Assembly: GCA_907164885.2 (NCBI GenBank)
Contig: OU015497.1
Coordinates: forward strand, 70,914,472-70,978,471
From: Dolomedes plantarius
Lineage: Eukaryota; Arthropoda; Arachnida; Araneae; Dolomedidae
Reading direction: 5' to 3'
DNA: 64,000 nt
The position numbers were made by a program, and so were the translations under genes. The notes beneath the pieces are model-generated. The model saw nothing but the letters and a program-made list of their open reading frames with translations. It searched no databases and was not told the DNA's origin. This document shows positions 52,304 to 61,314 of this stretch, in pieces (the first letter of the stretch is position 1; every line of letters begins with the position of its first letter).

Positions 52304-53050
52304 GATGTTCTACAATTTTTAAAGATTAAGAATATAGATAGCATACACACGTTTGATTTTGAAAACATTTTTACTAGTATTCCCCATGATAATTTAATGA
52401 ATATCTGCTCAGAAATTTATGATGGCTATCTGGATAGTACTTTAATCTTAAAATGTGACTGGATTGATTTATGTAAATTTGATATTTTTGAAAAATACCT
52501 CTTTAATGGCATGAGTTTCTTTAAACAGATAAAAGATATCCCAATGGGTAATAGATTTTCTAGTGCCTTTGCAAACATTTTCTTGCATTCTTACGAAACT
52601 AAATTTCTTAACTCAAATAATGTTACCCGACTTAGGTATATTGATGACCTTATAAATTTTAACTGTAACGATTTGGAATTTCTTAATCAAATCTACTCAA
52701 AGGAACTAACTTTAAACAGGACTAATGAAAATAATCATTTTGCGACTTATCTGGATATAAAAATCCAAATTCACAATAACGAATTCGAAATTGGGATTTA
52801 TGATAAAAGATTAGATTTTAACTTTGAGGTTATCACGTTTGCCAATTTCCATAGCAACTTGAACTATAAAATTTATTATAATATCTTTTACTCACAACTA
52901 TACAGAATAAAAAACATTTGTAATAACGCTGAAGATTTTTTGGAGGCATGCGGCATTTTCGTGGAAAACTTACGTAAGAACAATTTCCCTCATAATTTAA
53001 GCAATTTAAAAGTTTTTAAAAAATGGCATTTAGACTCGGGTATATTTTAA
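52304..53050 (+). pseudogene. Reverse transcriptase fragment (Penelope-like or related retroelement)
   Basis: An open frame runs from about 52304 (internal ATG 52397) to TAA 53048. Upstream of the ATG the same frame already reads TFDFENIFTSIPHDNL, an RT finger/palm motif, so the ATG is not the true start and the N-terminus is lost. In the 217-residue part, KDIPMGNRFSSAFANIF (46-62) and the catalytic box RYIDDL (80-85) are clear. ELTLNRTNE, ATYLDIKIQI and GIYDKRLDFNFEV follow. This matches an RT group found in many invertebrates whose members share YDKR-DFNFE. I lean toward a Penelope-type element because of the inverted terminal arrangement, but no GIY-YIG endonuclease is seen. The fragment is open and active-site-intact, but truncated. 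Confidence 0.75.
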
Positions 53051-53562
53051 ATACATTTTGGATAGGGTTTCTGTTTTCATATTTTTTTAAACTTCATTGG
53101 GATGTGGCGCTGTGGTGTTGTTACAGTGACGTACCACTACTGTAAAAATTGGCTGTTGTTCAATTACCGTCACTCACTGAATTAGGGTATGCATGCATCT
53201 TTGTCTTTTCATTAGAATTATACGTGTACTTGCATATATGGTGCGTTGAGCCCTTACTGCAAGTTATCCACGTCTTTTCATTTGCTCTTGACTATCTGTT
53301 TCTATGGGGATCTCGGGACCTTGGGATGCGTTTTGGTTATACCTGCATCCTATTCAGGAAGTTCCCCTTGAGGTAACTGATTTGGTTAGGCTCCCTGATG
53401 ACGAGACCAGTTGGTTACCTCGATTTCTGTTTAGTTCCGGCACTACTACAGAATATTGCCTCTGGTGCTTGGAGCCCTGAGTGCTTGATTTCTGTTTGTT
53501 TTTTGTCTACATTTTTCTTATAATTATCTAGCTCTGTTATTTATTTTTAGTTATATTTGTTC
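52988..53562 (+). repeat. Right arm of the ~580-bp inverted repeat (3' region of the RT element)
   Basis: Counterpart of 51719-52303. It begins inside the RT reading frame, passes its stop, and ends in the outer ATTTTTAGTTATATTTG boundary. Confidence 0.85.
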
Positions 53563-54287
53563 TTTTCGTAAAGAACTTATAAAAAAGCCGCATGTAAGTT
53601 AAGCTGCTTCTCGATAACGATTGACTTTTGCAAAGAAACGTTCCAAATTGATTTTATTTTAATTTTGTTCATATTTTAAATACAATTCCCCCTACGTTTA
53701 CTTTAATAAAAAAATCGTATTTTCCCGATTTCTGAAAAAAATTGCCATATTTCACGCACCTGTTAAAAAAATAAGGTGATGCATTTCAAAAATATTAAGT
53801 TTACACTTGTTCCTGTAGTATATGTTTAACATTTGCAAAATAAAAAATAACATTTAAAATAGAATTAAGCAATGAATCCTAGCACTTTTTTTGCAAAACA
53901 AATATCAAACCATAAATGCATTATTTCAATTTGTAACCGCTAACCGCGCAAAAGAAAAAATATCATCAAGTTTACTTACCTGTGAAATATTTTTATTAGT
54001 CAGCAATCACAAAATCGAGCTCAAAAATTAGAGACAAAAAGCTTTGTTTTTCAGTTGTTGAGATGGACACGTTCAAAATTAATCTAGTGCAAACTATCCC
54101 GATCCGTGTGTTTATAGGCTCAGGGCATAAACGAGTATTTTCCTGAAACTTGACAAAAACCGCCCGCACCGACGCGATTTGATGGGATGATGGGTTAAAA
54201 CGTGTTAAAACAAAAACGAATAATGTATTTCCCAACTAGTTGCGACGTGGAGTAGCGTTTTTAAAACCAATGTGTTTTTGTTTATTT
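53563..54287. other. Internal hAT-element DNA, no gene recognised
   Basis: AT-rich. The minus frame 53996-54235 has no signature. Confidence 0.4.
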
Positions 54288-54328
54288 GCAGTTATACTTG
54301 TAAAATTCATTTTTACAAGTATAACTGC
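54288..54328. repeat. Perfect 18-bp hairpin with 5-nt loop
   Basis: GCAGTTATACTTGTAAAA (54288-54305), loop TTCAT, then TTTTACAAGTATAACTGC (54311-54328). It lies inside the hAT element about 160 bp from its right end. Confidence 0.95.
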
Positions 54329-54738
54329 GAATGTAGTTACCTAGCATAATGATAATATTTTTATATTGATTATTTTAATAATAAATTATTTTTAGATTTT
54401 TTTAACCGGGCGGCTGACTTGCCGCCCCTCTTGACTTGCCCCCCCCCCCTGTGCCCCGCACCCCTGGCTCCCCCGGGTTGGAACGGCCCTGAATGTAAAA
54501 GATGCATATTAAAACTTAAACTTAAATTACTTAGCCTCAGCTGTTTATTATCCAATATCCTGATTCTCTACAACTCCGTTGCTCTGCTGTGATGATAGCA
54601 CTGACGTGCTATTTAGAATAAGGTAAGCGTATTTAACCCTTACTTTGATTCGCGAGTGATTTATCCAACAAAGATTATGAGACGGAAAAATCTCACAGCG
54701 GCAATTAAATTGTAGTGTAAAACAAAACTGATCACAAA

Positions 54739-55710
54739 ATGGCTCTTAGAGATAACTATCTTGTTGAAAAACTGAACTCTAATAATTATGCACACTGGAA
54801 GTTCAAAACCGAAATGGTTCTCATTAAAGAAGATCTTTATGATCTCGTTACTGTTGAACCACTCGAGCCAAAAACACCAGCATACTTAAAACAGAATCAG
54901 AAAGCTAGAGCGCTGATAAATTTGTCTATTGAAGACAGCCAAATTATGCATGTAAAATATCTTACAACAGCAAAAGAAACTTGGGATGCATTAAAGAAAG
55001 TGCATGAAAGATCTAATCTAACAAGTAAATTATTTCTACTTAGAAAGTTATACAGCACGAAATTAGAAGAAGGTGGAAACGTAAATAATCACATTTGTAA
55101 TTTAATGGAAATAATTGATAAGCTAAGTGCTATAGGAGAAAACATTAACGAATCTCACATTTCTGCTTTACTTTTGTGTTCACTCACTCACAGCTATGAT
55201 AATTTAAAAACTGCTCTAGAACCAAGACCGGAAAACGAACTGATTGTAGATTTTATTAGAGGAAAAATTATCGATGAATATAACCGTAGAATTGAAACAG
55301 GTCAAAGCGATATCTCAAATAGAGTGTTTAAAATTCAAACCAAAAGTACAGCACCAAATTACGAAAATAAATTTTGTTCCTTTTGTCATAAGAAGAATCA
55401 CATGAGATCAGAATGTTATCACTTGAAAAATAAAAATCGTAATCCGCCCATTTTTCAAAGCAAAAATACGACTAAAATGAAACAGCATAACGCGTCGATT
55501 TGTTTTGAGACTAAAACGAAAGCTATTAGCGGTATAGCTGAATACGCACATTCCTGCTCCTTCATTGCGAATAAAAAGAAAATAAAGCAGAAGCTCATCA
55601 TTGACTCAGGAAGTAGCTGTCACATATTTCACGATAAGGAATATTTTGTAGAGTTAAAACCTCAGAACCAAAATTCGGTGATCGTTGCAAGTGGAAATCT
55701 CAGGGAATAG
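54739..55710 (+). pseudogene. Copia-2 gag and start of protease
   Basis: 323 residues from ATG 54739, 68 bp after the 5' LTR. The copia gag opens with LVEKLNSNNYAHWKFKTEM (DUF4219/UBN2 style) and continues as a helical capsid-like region to ~185. An intact CX2CX4HX4C zinc knuckle (CSFCHKKNHMRSEC, 213-226) follows. The aspartic protease active site LIIDSGSSCHIF has its Asp at 289. The frame stops at 55708-55710. Recognisable protease/pre-integrase sequence continues beyond in shifted frames (to ~56020) with further stops. Unlike Copia-1 the zinc knuckle is complete. The upstream LTR promoter is split by the hAT, so transcription is doubtful (inference). Confidence 0.88.
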
Positions 55711-56023
55711 GACATGTATTTTTTCGAACTTTGACTTCTAATGGAAATATTAATGATGTACGATTGCGCGATGTTTTATATGTACCAGAAATATAAACAA
55801 ATTTGATTTCTGTTAGAAAAACTGCGGAAAATGGATGCAGTGTAATTTTTGAGAAAAATAAATGCAAAATACAGCAAGGGGAAAAACCTTCTTAGAAGGG
55901 AAAATAAATGATTCTCTATACGAGGTCATTTTAGAAGAACCAGAAACCGAAACTTCTGCTCTAATAGCACATCACTGCAAAAATAAAAACTGTATAGATC
56001 TTTGGCACGCATAGGACATAAAA

Positions 56024-56121
56024 ATTACAGTTCAATCACACAGTTGAACTGTATGTTGAACTGTTGAGCTCCTATGAACTGTTGAGCTCCACAGTTGAAC
56101 TGTTGAGCTCCTATGGTCACA
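56024..56121 (+). repeat. Short direct/inverted repeats at an internal deletion junction
   Basis: TTGAACTGTTGAGCTCC appears intact at 56065-ish and again near 56094, with a partial GAACTGTTGAGCTCC between them. ACAGTTCAA/TTGAACTGT inverted pairs are interleaved. It sits exactly where copia integrase coding is missing. Confidence 0.8.
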
Positions 56122-56423
56122 TATACGACAATACGGGCATTCTTAGCTAATGCTGCATACAAAAATCTAAACGTAAAGCATATCGATATAAAAACTACTT
56201 TCCTTCACCGGAATTTAGAAGAACATGTTTACATGTCACAACCAGAAGGTTACATTGAAGCGGGTAAGAACGGAAAGTCTGCAAATTAAATAAAGCAATC
56301 TACGGGTTAAAACAAGCCACAAGAGCATGGCATATTAGAATTGGGGAATCAGTATCGAAATGTGGCTTTGAACAAAGTAAAACAGACCCATGCTTATTTA
56401 AAATTGCAAGAGATGGAAATACT
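56122..56423 (+). pseudogene. Copia-2 RT, N-terminal fragment
   Basis: After the deletion junction, the plus strand encodes the middle of copia RT. TIRAFLANAAY, then a block resembling the HIDIKTTFLH-LEEHVYM-QPEGY series, runs up to ~56270. A 1-nt frameshift follows, then KLNKAIYGLKQA and CGFEQSKTDPCLFK lead into the frame beginning at 56424. The first part of RT and the whole integrase core are absent, so the enzyme could not be made. Confidence 0.8.
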
Positions 56424-56948
56424 ATGTACATAATTGTCTATGTCGATAACTTACTCATAGCTGGAAAAACAGGAGATATCAGAGAAATTGTTAACAAGCT
56501 GGAAAAAGAGTACGAATTGAAGGGTCTTGGTGAAGCAACTTATTATTTAGGAATAAATATCGAAAGGTCCAAAGAAGGAAATTTTATTTTAAGTCAGAAA
56601 AATAAGATAGAAGAAATCATCGAAAAATTTAACCTCAAAGATGCCAAACCAACCAATACTCCAATGGACCCGAATTATCTGAGACAAGAAGGAGATGAAG
56701 ATCAGCTGCCAAACAATACCAAGTATAGTCGAGCAGTAGGGGGTTTGTTATACGTTGCCACAGTATCAAGACCCGATTTTGCAGAAGCCGTCAACATTTT
56801 GAGTAGAAGGAATGAGAAACCAAGAGATAGAGATTGGGATGCTGTGAAACGGATAATAAGATATCTCAAAACAACTAAAGATTTAAAACTAGTTATTAGC
56901 AAGGATAAAGGACCAATCTTAACTGTTTTTTGTGTTAGTGTAAGTTAG
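56424..56948 (+). pseudogene. Copia-2 RT, C-terminal fragment with YVDN active site
   Basis: 174 residues in the open frame. IIVYVDNLLIAGK is the RT catalytic box, but the second Asp of YVDD is Asn (position 9). ELKGLGEATYYLGINIER, LSQKNKIEEIIEKFN and VGGLLYVATVSRPDFAEAVN are standard copia RT thumb/connection motifs. The frame ends shortly after LKLVISKDKGPILTVF, where the RNase H domain should begin with its first catalytic Asp. That short segment is deleted or frameshifted. Confidence 0.88.
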
Positions 56949-56956
56949 ACAGAAAG

Positions 56957-57300
56957 TCAACGAGAGGGAATTTATTTAAACTCGGTGAAAGTCCGATACA
57001 ATGGCTCTCAAAACGTCAAAACTGTGTAGCACTCTCCTTCACAGAAGCTGAATATGTTTCAGCGGCTAATAATGCTGCGCAAGAAGTTATATGGCTGATC
57101 AATCTAACCAAAGATCTGGACTTACCACAAGCTTTACCAGTAACAATTTTCGAAGACAACCAGTCGTGCATCAAGGTTTCACAATCTGATAAACATCATT
57201 CAAGAACAAAGCACATTGATGTTAAATTTCATCATTTAAGACATTTTAAGGAAGCTGGTACTATTGATTTAGAATATTGCCAAAGAAATATATGACAGCT
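56957..57300 (+). pseudogene. Copia-2 RNase H remnant
   Basis: A different frame continues with FKLGESPIQWLSKRQNCVAL, then FTEAEYVSAANNAAQEVIWL (catalytic Glu), FEDNQSCIKVS (catalytic Asp) and SRTKHIDVKFHHLR. The tail near 57293-57318 reads MTADILTKPLPRPDFE in yet another frame, the usual Pol C-terminus. The first RNase H Asp segment is missing. Two frameshifts bound the fragment. Confidence 0.85.
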
Positions 57301-57382
57301 GACATCCTGACCAAGCCATTGCCACGTCCTGATTTTGAACGTCACCGAACTAATCTACATTTAGAGACTGTTTCTTTTTCCA

Positions 57383-57397
57383 GAAAACAAGTAGGGG
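57383..57397 (+). other. Copia-2 polypurine tract
   Basis: GAAAACAAGTAGGGG lies directly before the 3' LTR start. Confidence 0.65.
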
Positions 57398-57636
57398 TGT
57401 TAGATATATTTGTGTTTTCCTTAAAGGAAGAGAAACTGTCACATGCAGCACCAGATGGCACCACTTGTTCAGAATTAAAATTTAAACTTAAATTACTTAG
57501 CCTCAGCTGTTTATTATCCAATATCCTGATTCTCTACAACTCCGTTGCTCTGCTGTGATGAAAGCGCTGACGTGCTACATAGAATAAGGTAAGCGTATTT
57601 AACCCTTACTTTGGTTCGCGAGTTATTTATCCAACA
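57398..57636 (+). repeat. Copia-2 3' LTR (239 bp)
   Basis: TGTTAGATATATTTGTG to TTATCCAACA. It matches both halves of the split 5' LTR but lacks its ~74-bp internal segment; the junction reads CAGAATT-AAAA. Confidence 0.92.
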
Positions 57637-57966
57637 AAAAATTCACCAAAAATCAGAAAATGGAGGTAAAGATTCGAAAAGATCTCATTTGAAAGGAATT
57701 TTTACGATCTTTCTCGTGATATAAATTTTACAACCCCCAAATTATTATTTTAAATGCAAACTTAAAAAAAGTTATTTAAAAAGCTTAAAAAATTAATTTA
57801 AAAAAATCTAACAAGAATTTTCCAAAAATCTTTCTTAGTGCACCCCTACACTATAAGAAGAATCGCCCTCCAAATTTCAGCCCTTTAGTCCAGCGGTTTA
57901 GTCTGTGCGTTGTATGTCAGTGAGTTAGTCAGTTACGGAACTGTTTTATATAGATAGATTACTAGT

Positions 57967-58686
57967 GGTGGAAACCAATGATATATCATGCCTGCGCAAT
58001 AGCTTTTTAAATTAGCTTTTTATCATAAGAAGGGTAGGATAAACAATCAAAATAATTTCTTGGTAATCAGTAAGATTCATATCATACCAATGAAAATACC
58101 AAGTATATACATAAAAATAATTCTGTGAAAACCCTCGTGAATCTTACGCTTGCTTGACACTTTAAAACTAAAACACTATAACTGTTTTAAACTTAACAAC
58201 TCGAAATGTAGGGATGAATGGGGACAGAAAAACCGTCAAAAGGAAAATTACGTTTCATTGAACTTGCTGGCATATAATATTTTTTAATCGATGTTGATGA
58301 TTCAATGGAAAAATTCCTGTTTTATAATTTTATGAAATTATTTAAAATATTCAAGCAAACTATAAAATATAATGAAATCAATTTATTTTATTGAAAATCT
58401 GCAAGAAAATCTTCAGATTTTGGAGAAAGAATACAGTATAAGAAAATATCTAGTAGAAGACTTTTATCTCTATGAAAATATATTAGAGAAACAATATAGT
58501 TTCTAAACGACTAACATACCTTTAGGATATAACTTCTAGGTCAAAAATATGTTTCGTCAAAGTCTATAGTTAGATTTGTATCTATCCTAAATGTCTTTAA
58601 TTTCGCATAGAGATCCTACTGTTGATTTCTAAACGATGTGGAATAGATGCGATATTGATATTTCTATCTGCCTTTTATAGATGTAC
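57967..58686. other. AT-rich DNA, nothing recognised
   Basis: No feature seen. Confidence 0.4.
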
Positions 58687-58688
58687 TA

Positions 58689-59906
58689 CACTGAAGTGCC
58701 ACTGAATTAGGGATAGCAAAGCCTATGCAAATTGTGTAGCGCTGCGCATCATGTATGCGCAAGTGAGGGCGCTGTGGTAACGGCATATATATAGCGCGTA
58801 CTGTGGTTGTTCTGAATTAGTTGTTGGAATTGCCAGCATGGGTAAACTGCCTGATTTAGACGCCTTCGAACGCGGACAAATCGTAGGTGCGCGACGCATG
58901 GGCCATTCAATTTCCGAAATCGTCAGACAGCTAGGATTTTCAAGGTCGACAGTGTCAAGAATATACTAAGAATACATGGATGGTGGAAAAAAAACTAGCG
59001 ATCGGGCAAACTGCAAAGGACAATTAGCCTTGACAGTGCGTGGTGAGAGACGGCTCAGGCGTATTGCACGTAGCCAGCGAAGTCAAACATTAGCTGAAAT
59101 TACCACCCAGTTTAATGTGCCAGTCGTACAGTCAGTAAACGGACTGTGCAAAGCTCGCTTCACCGTATGGGTTTCGGGAGCCGTCGACCTACGAGAGTAC
59201 CATTGCTCTATACTCGCCATCGGGCTGCACGTCTTGTCTGGGCAAGAGAGCACAGAGACTGGAGTGTAGAGGACTGAAAACGAGTAGCATGGAGTGATGA
59301 GTCTCGATTCCGACTACTTAACGCCGACGGGAGGCTGAGAATATGGCGTCAGGCTCATGAAGCCATGGATCCTGCATGCCAGTCTGGAACTGAACAAGGG
59401 CATTTTGGCTCAATCATGGTCTGGGGTGTTTCTTCGTGGCACTGTTTGGGATTTTTGGTGCGTGTACCAACCTCCCTCAATGCAATTCGGTACGTAGAGT
59501 TGCTGGGTGATCACCTCCATCTGTTTATGCTGTTCTGTTATCCGTACGGTAATGGAGTTTTCCAGCAAGACAACTGTACCTCTCACAAGTCTCGGTTGGC
59601 TACTGGCTGGTTGGATGAGCATTCCTCTGACTTCTCTGTCAGGAATTGGCCACCTAGAAGCCCAGACTTAAATCCTATTGAGCATCTTTGGGATGTTTTG
59701 GAACAAGGCGTGAAAGGCCATCACACAGCATCAAAGAACCTTACTGAATTATGGACAGCTTTAGCCAATATTTGGCAAGCCATTCCCGTGGAACGTTTCC
59801 AGAAATTTGTTGAATCTATGCCTCGTGGTGTGGCAGCCGTTATCAAGGCCAGAGGAGGCCCAACTCGTTACTAGGTAGGTATTCCTAATTCAGTGGCACT
59901 TCAGTG
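58689..59906 (+). mobile_element. Tc1-like (DD36E-type) transposon, 1218 bp
   Basis: TIRs read inward are CACTGAAGTGCCACTGAATT then AGGGATA (left) or AGGAATA (right). They are flanked by TA at 58687-58688 and 59907-59908. One broken transposase gene fills the interior. Confidence 0.93.
58838..59874 (+). pseudogene. Broken Tc1-like transposase (DD36E spacing)
   Basis: ATG 58838 opens MGKLPDLDAFERGQIVGARR, a Tc1 helix-turn-helix start. A TAA at 58967 interrupts it, and the same frame resumes (MDGGKKTSDRANCKGQLALT). A frameshift near 59110-59140 moves the catalytic domain to another frame, which carries another in-frame TGA near 59272. Catalytic motifs: AWSDESRF (first Asp, ~59295), FQQDNCTSHKSR (second Asp) and RSPDLNPIEHLWD (Glu). 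I count 36 residues between the second Asp and the Glu, where classical Tc1 has 34. The 169-residue frame at 59365-59874 is intact to the normal end. Three disabling changes in total. Confidence 0.92.
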
Positions 59907-59908
59907 TA

Positions 59909-59979
59909 TATTTAACAGTGACGTATTGCAAACATTCATTGGCATCGTAGTGTTGTGAAGCAATTTTATTTTTTGAACC
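59909..59979. other. Short unassigned spacer
   Basis: Nothing recognised. Confidence 0.4.
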
Positions 59980-61314
59980 TGTTGTCGTGTTGCTACATCC
60001 AGATTTTAAGTCAATTGGGCTCGGATCGTAAATTTAATTGGGTTAGTACAAAGTATTTATTTGTCTTAGGATTTATTTGGTTGCGTTGTGTTTAATATTT
60101 ATTTTCTTGAATCCAACCCAAAGCTCTGGATGTCGAACTTAGCAACCGAACAAAACTAAATACTATTCTCAGTCTTATTATTTCAGATTATTGTAAATTA
60201 ACATCAACGACTTTCAATCTAGACAGACTAAAAGTTTAACATAAGAAAAATTAGTTTATTTACATACTTAATATTTACATGTAACAAAAGTATCTTTCAT
60301 TTTCCGAAAACAATGCACAATTATAATTTTCATCTTTCACAACTTATATTTTATAATTACTTTGCTAAGGTTAGGGAGCTTCCCGAGCGCAACAACAAAA
60401 TACTTTACTATTCGTTCAACACTAAACCTTTTCACTAAAAAACTCCTTGCTCACGAAAAACTAACTTCACTTTGCCTGAATCGGAACTGAACAGATCAAA
60501 ATCATTTATTTAACACTCACCCAATTATTCTTAATCAATTCAAGGTGCTCTCTTGGCCTTCTCGCTTCGCCTACGGTCAGGGATCATGTTGCTACGCCGG
60601 GCAGGGTTTTCTAACTTTATTTCTTTCACGGTGAATTACCACTTCTTCTCTGTCGATAAATTGTAGTTGGACTCTCCTTGGCGCTTATCTTCACTATATT
60701 TGCACGGGCGCTGGGTATCTCTTCACGTCGTGAAACGGGATGGTGGGGCACTTCTCGTCGTTTAACTTCTCGGCTGGGGCACGGGAGCTGAGTCTCTTGG
60801 TCTCGGCTGCAATCTGGGTGCGGACCTCTTTATTTTACTTGGTCAACGCAGTCTCGCAGGTGCCTTAACAGGTTTATGTGGACTCCTCAAGTCCACTTAC
60901 GTTTATTTATTTAAGATGTGCTGGAGATGGGGACCTACAGCCTCCCCGATCCAGACTGTCTCTCTCTCTTTTTCAAAAAAACTCTCCAATATATTATTTT
61001 AATCCCCTTTCATACTGAAGACTCCACCTTCTCATAAACTTCCATCAGCCAATCCGGCCATCGTAAACTTTATATTTGCTGTACTCCCTCTCTCACCTTC
61101 TCATTGGCTTCTTAACTCAAAAACGTTACGCCCTCACTGCCTACCCTTGCGACCACCTGGTTTTCAAAATGACTGCTTTACGAACCGTACTGCCATAAAT
61201 CTAACAATAAAAGGCTTTTGTAAATATAACGTCATCGTTTGGTTCCGTCACCTTATCTGTGTCTCCATCTCAGACCTTCCCATCTTCAAAACTCATAAAA
61301 CTGTCTTGCAACAG
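59980..61314 (-). repeat. LTR-like block (minus strand), tentative
   Basis: GC-richer block of ~1335 bp whose ends read TGTTG...CAACA on either strand. On the minus strand a TTAAATAAAT box (~60514) precedes TCAGTTCCG, an arthropod initiator-like site, by about 25-30 nt. AATAAA follows downstream (~60256), giving a U3-R-U5-like order. I found no target duplication, no PBS and no second copy, so it may instead be another repeat or host regulatory DNA. Confidence 0.35.

Larger units (their letters stand above)
51189..54499. mobile_element. hAT-type non-autonomous element with 8-bp TSD
   Basis: 51197-54491, ends TAGGGCCGTTCC and GGAACGGCCCTG (11-bp TIR AGGGCCGTTCC). Flanked by AATGTAAA at 51189-51196 and 54492-54499. 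An 8-bp duplication with YAGGG-type ends is characteristic of hAT transposons. C-rich runs lie just inside both ends (51244-51256, 54439-54450). No hAT transposase was seen. It carries a nested retroelement in its middle. Confidence 0.85.
51055..54670 (+). repeat. Copia-2 5' LTR, split by a hAT element
   Basis: LTR sequence 51055-51196 resumes at 54500-54670 after the hAT insertion and its target duplication. Total about 313 bp. Compared with the 3' LTR it has ~74 additional bp (~51136-51196 plus 54500-54506). Confidence 0.85.
51050..57641 (+). mobile_element. Copia-2: degraded Ty1/copia element, TSD AAAAA
   Basis: The element is 51055-57636, flanked by AAAAA (51050-51054, 57637-57641). LTRs start TGCTAG/TGTTAG-ATATATTTG and end TTATCCAACA. 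The 5' LTR is interrupted by a hAT-type element. The interior has gag with zinc knuckle and protease, but the integrase and the first part of RT are deleted. RT and RNase H remnants follow. It is older and more damaged than Copia-1, and its proteins are of a different copia lineage. Confidence 0.9.
50593..57966 (+). mobile_element. Candidate Helentron-like non-autonomous element, split by Copia-2
   Basis: The left end is ACTAGTTGAAAACCCGTATT (50593 on, continuing TCGCTACAAAG) and the right end is TATATAGATAGATTACTAGT (ending 57966). The hexamer ACTAGT therefore closes both sides. Removing Copia-2 (51050-57636, with one TSD copy) joins the two halves. The right half contains a CAAATTTCAGCCCTTTAGTC block followed by TCAGTGAGTTAGTCAGTTAC, a style I associate with arthropod Helentron/HINE-like or similar repeats. 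Class assignment is from memory of such ends and is tentative; an unrelated repeat with the same ends cannot be excluded. Confidence 0.4.
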
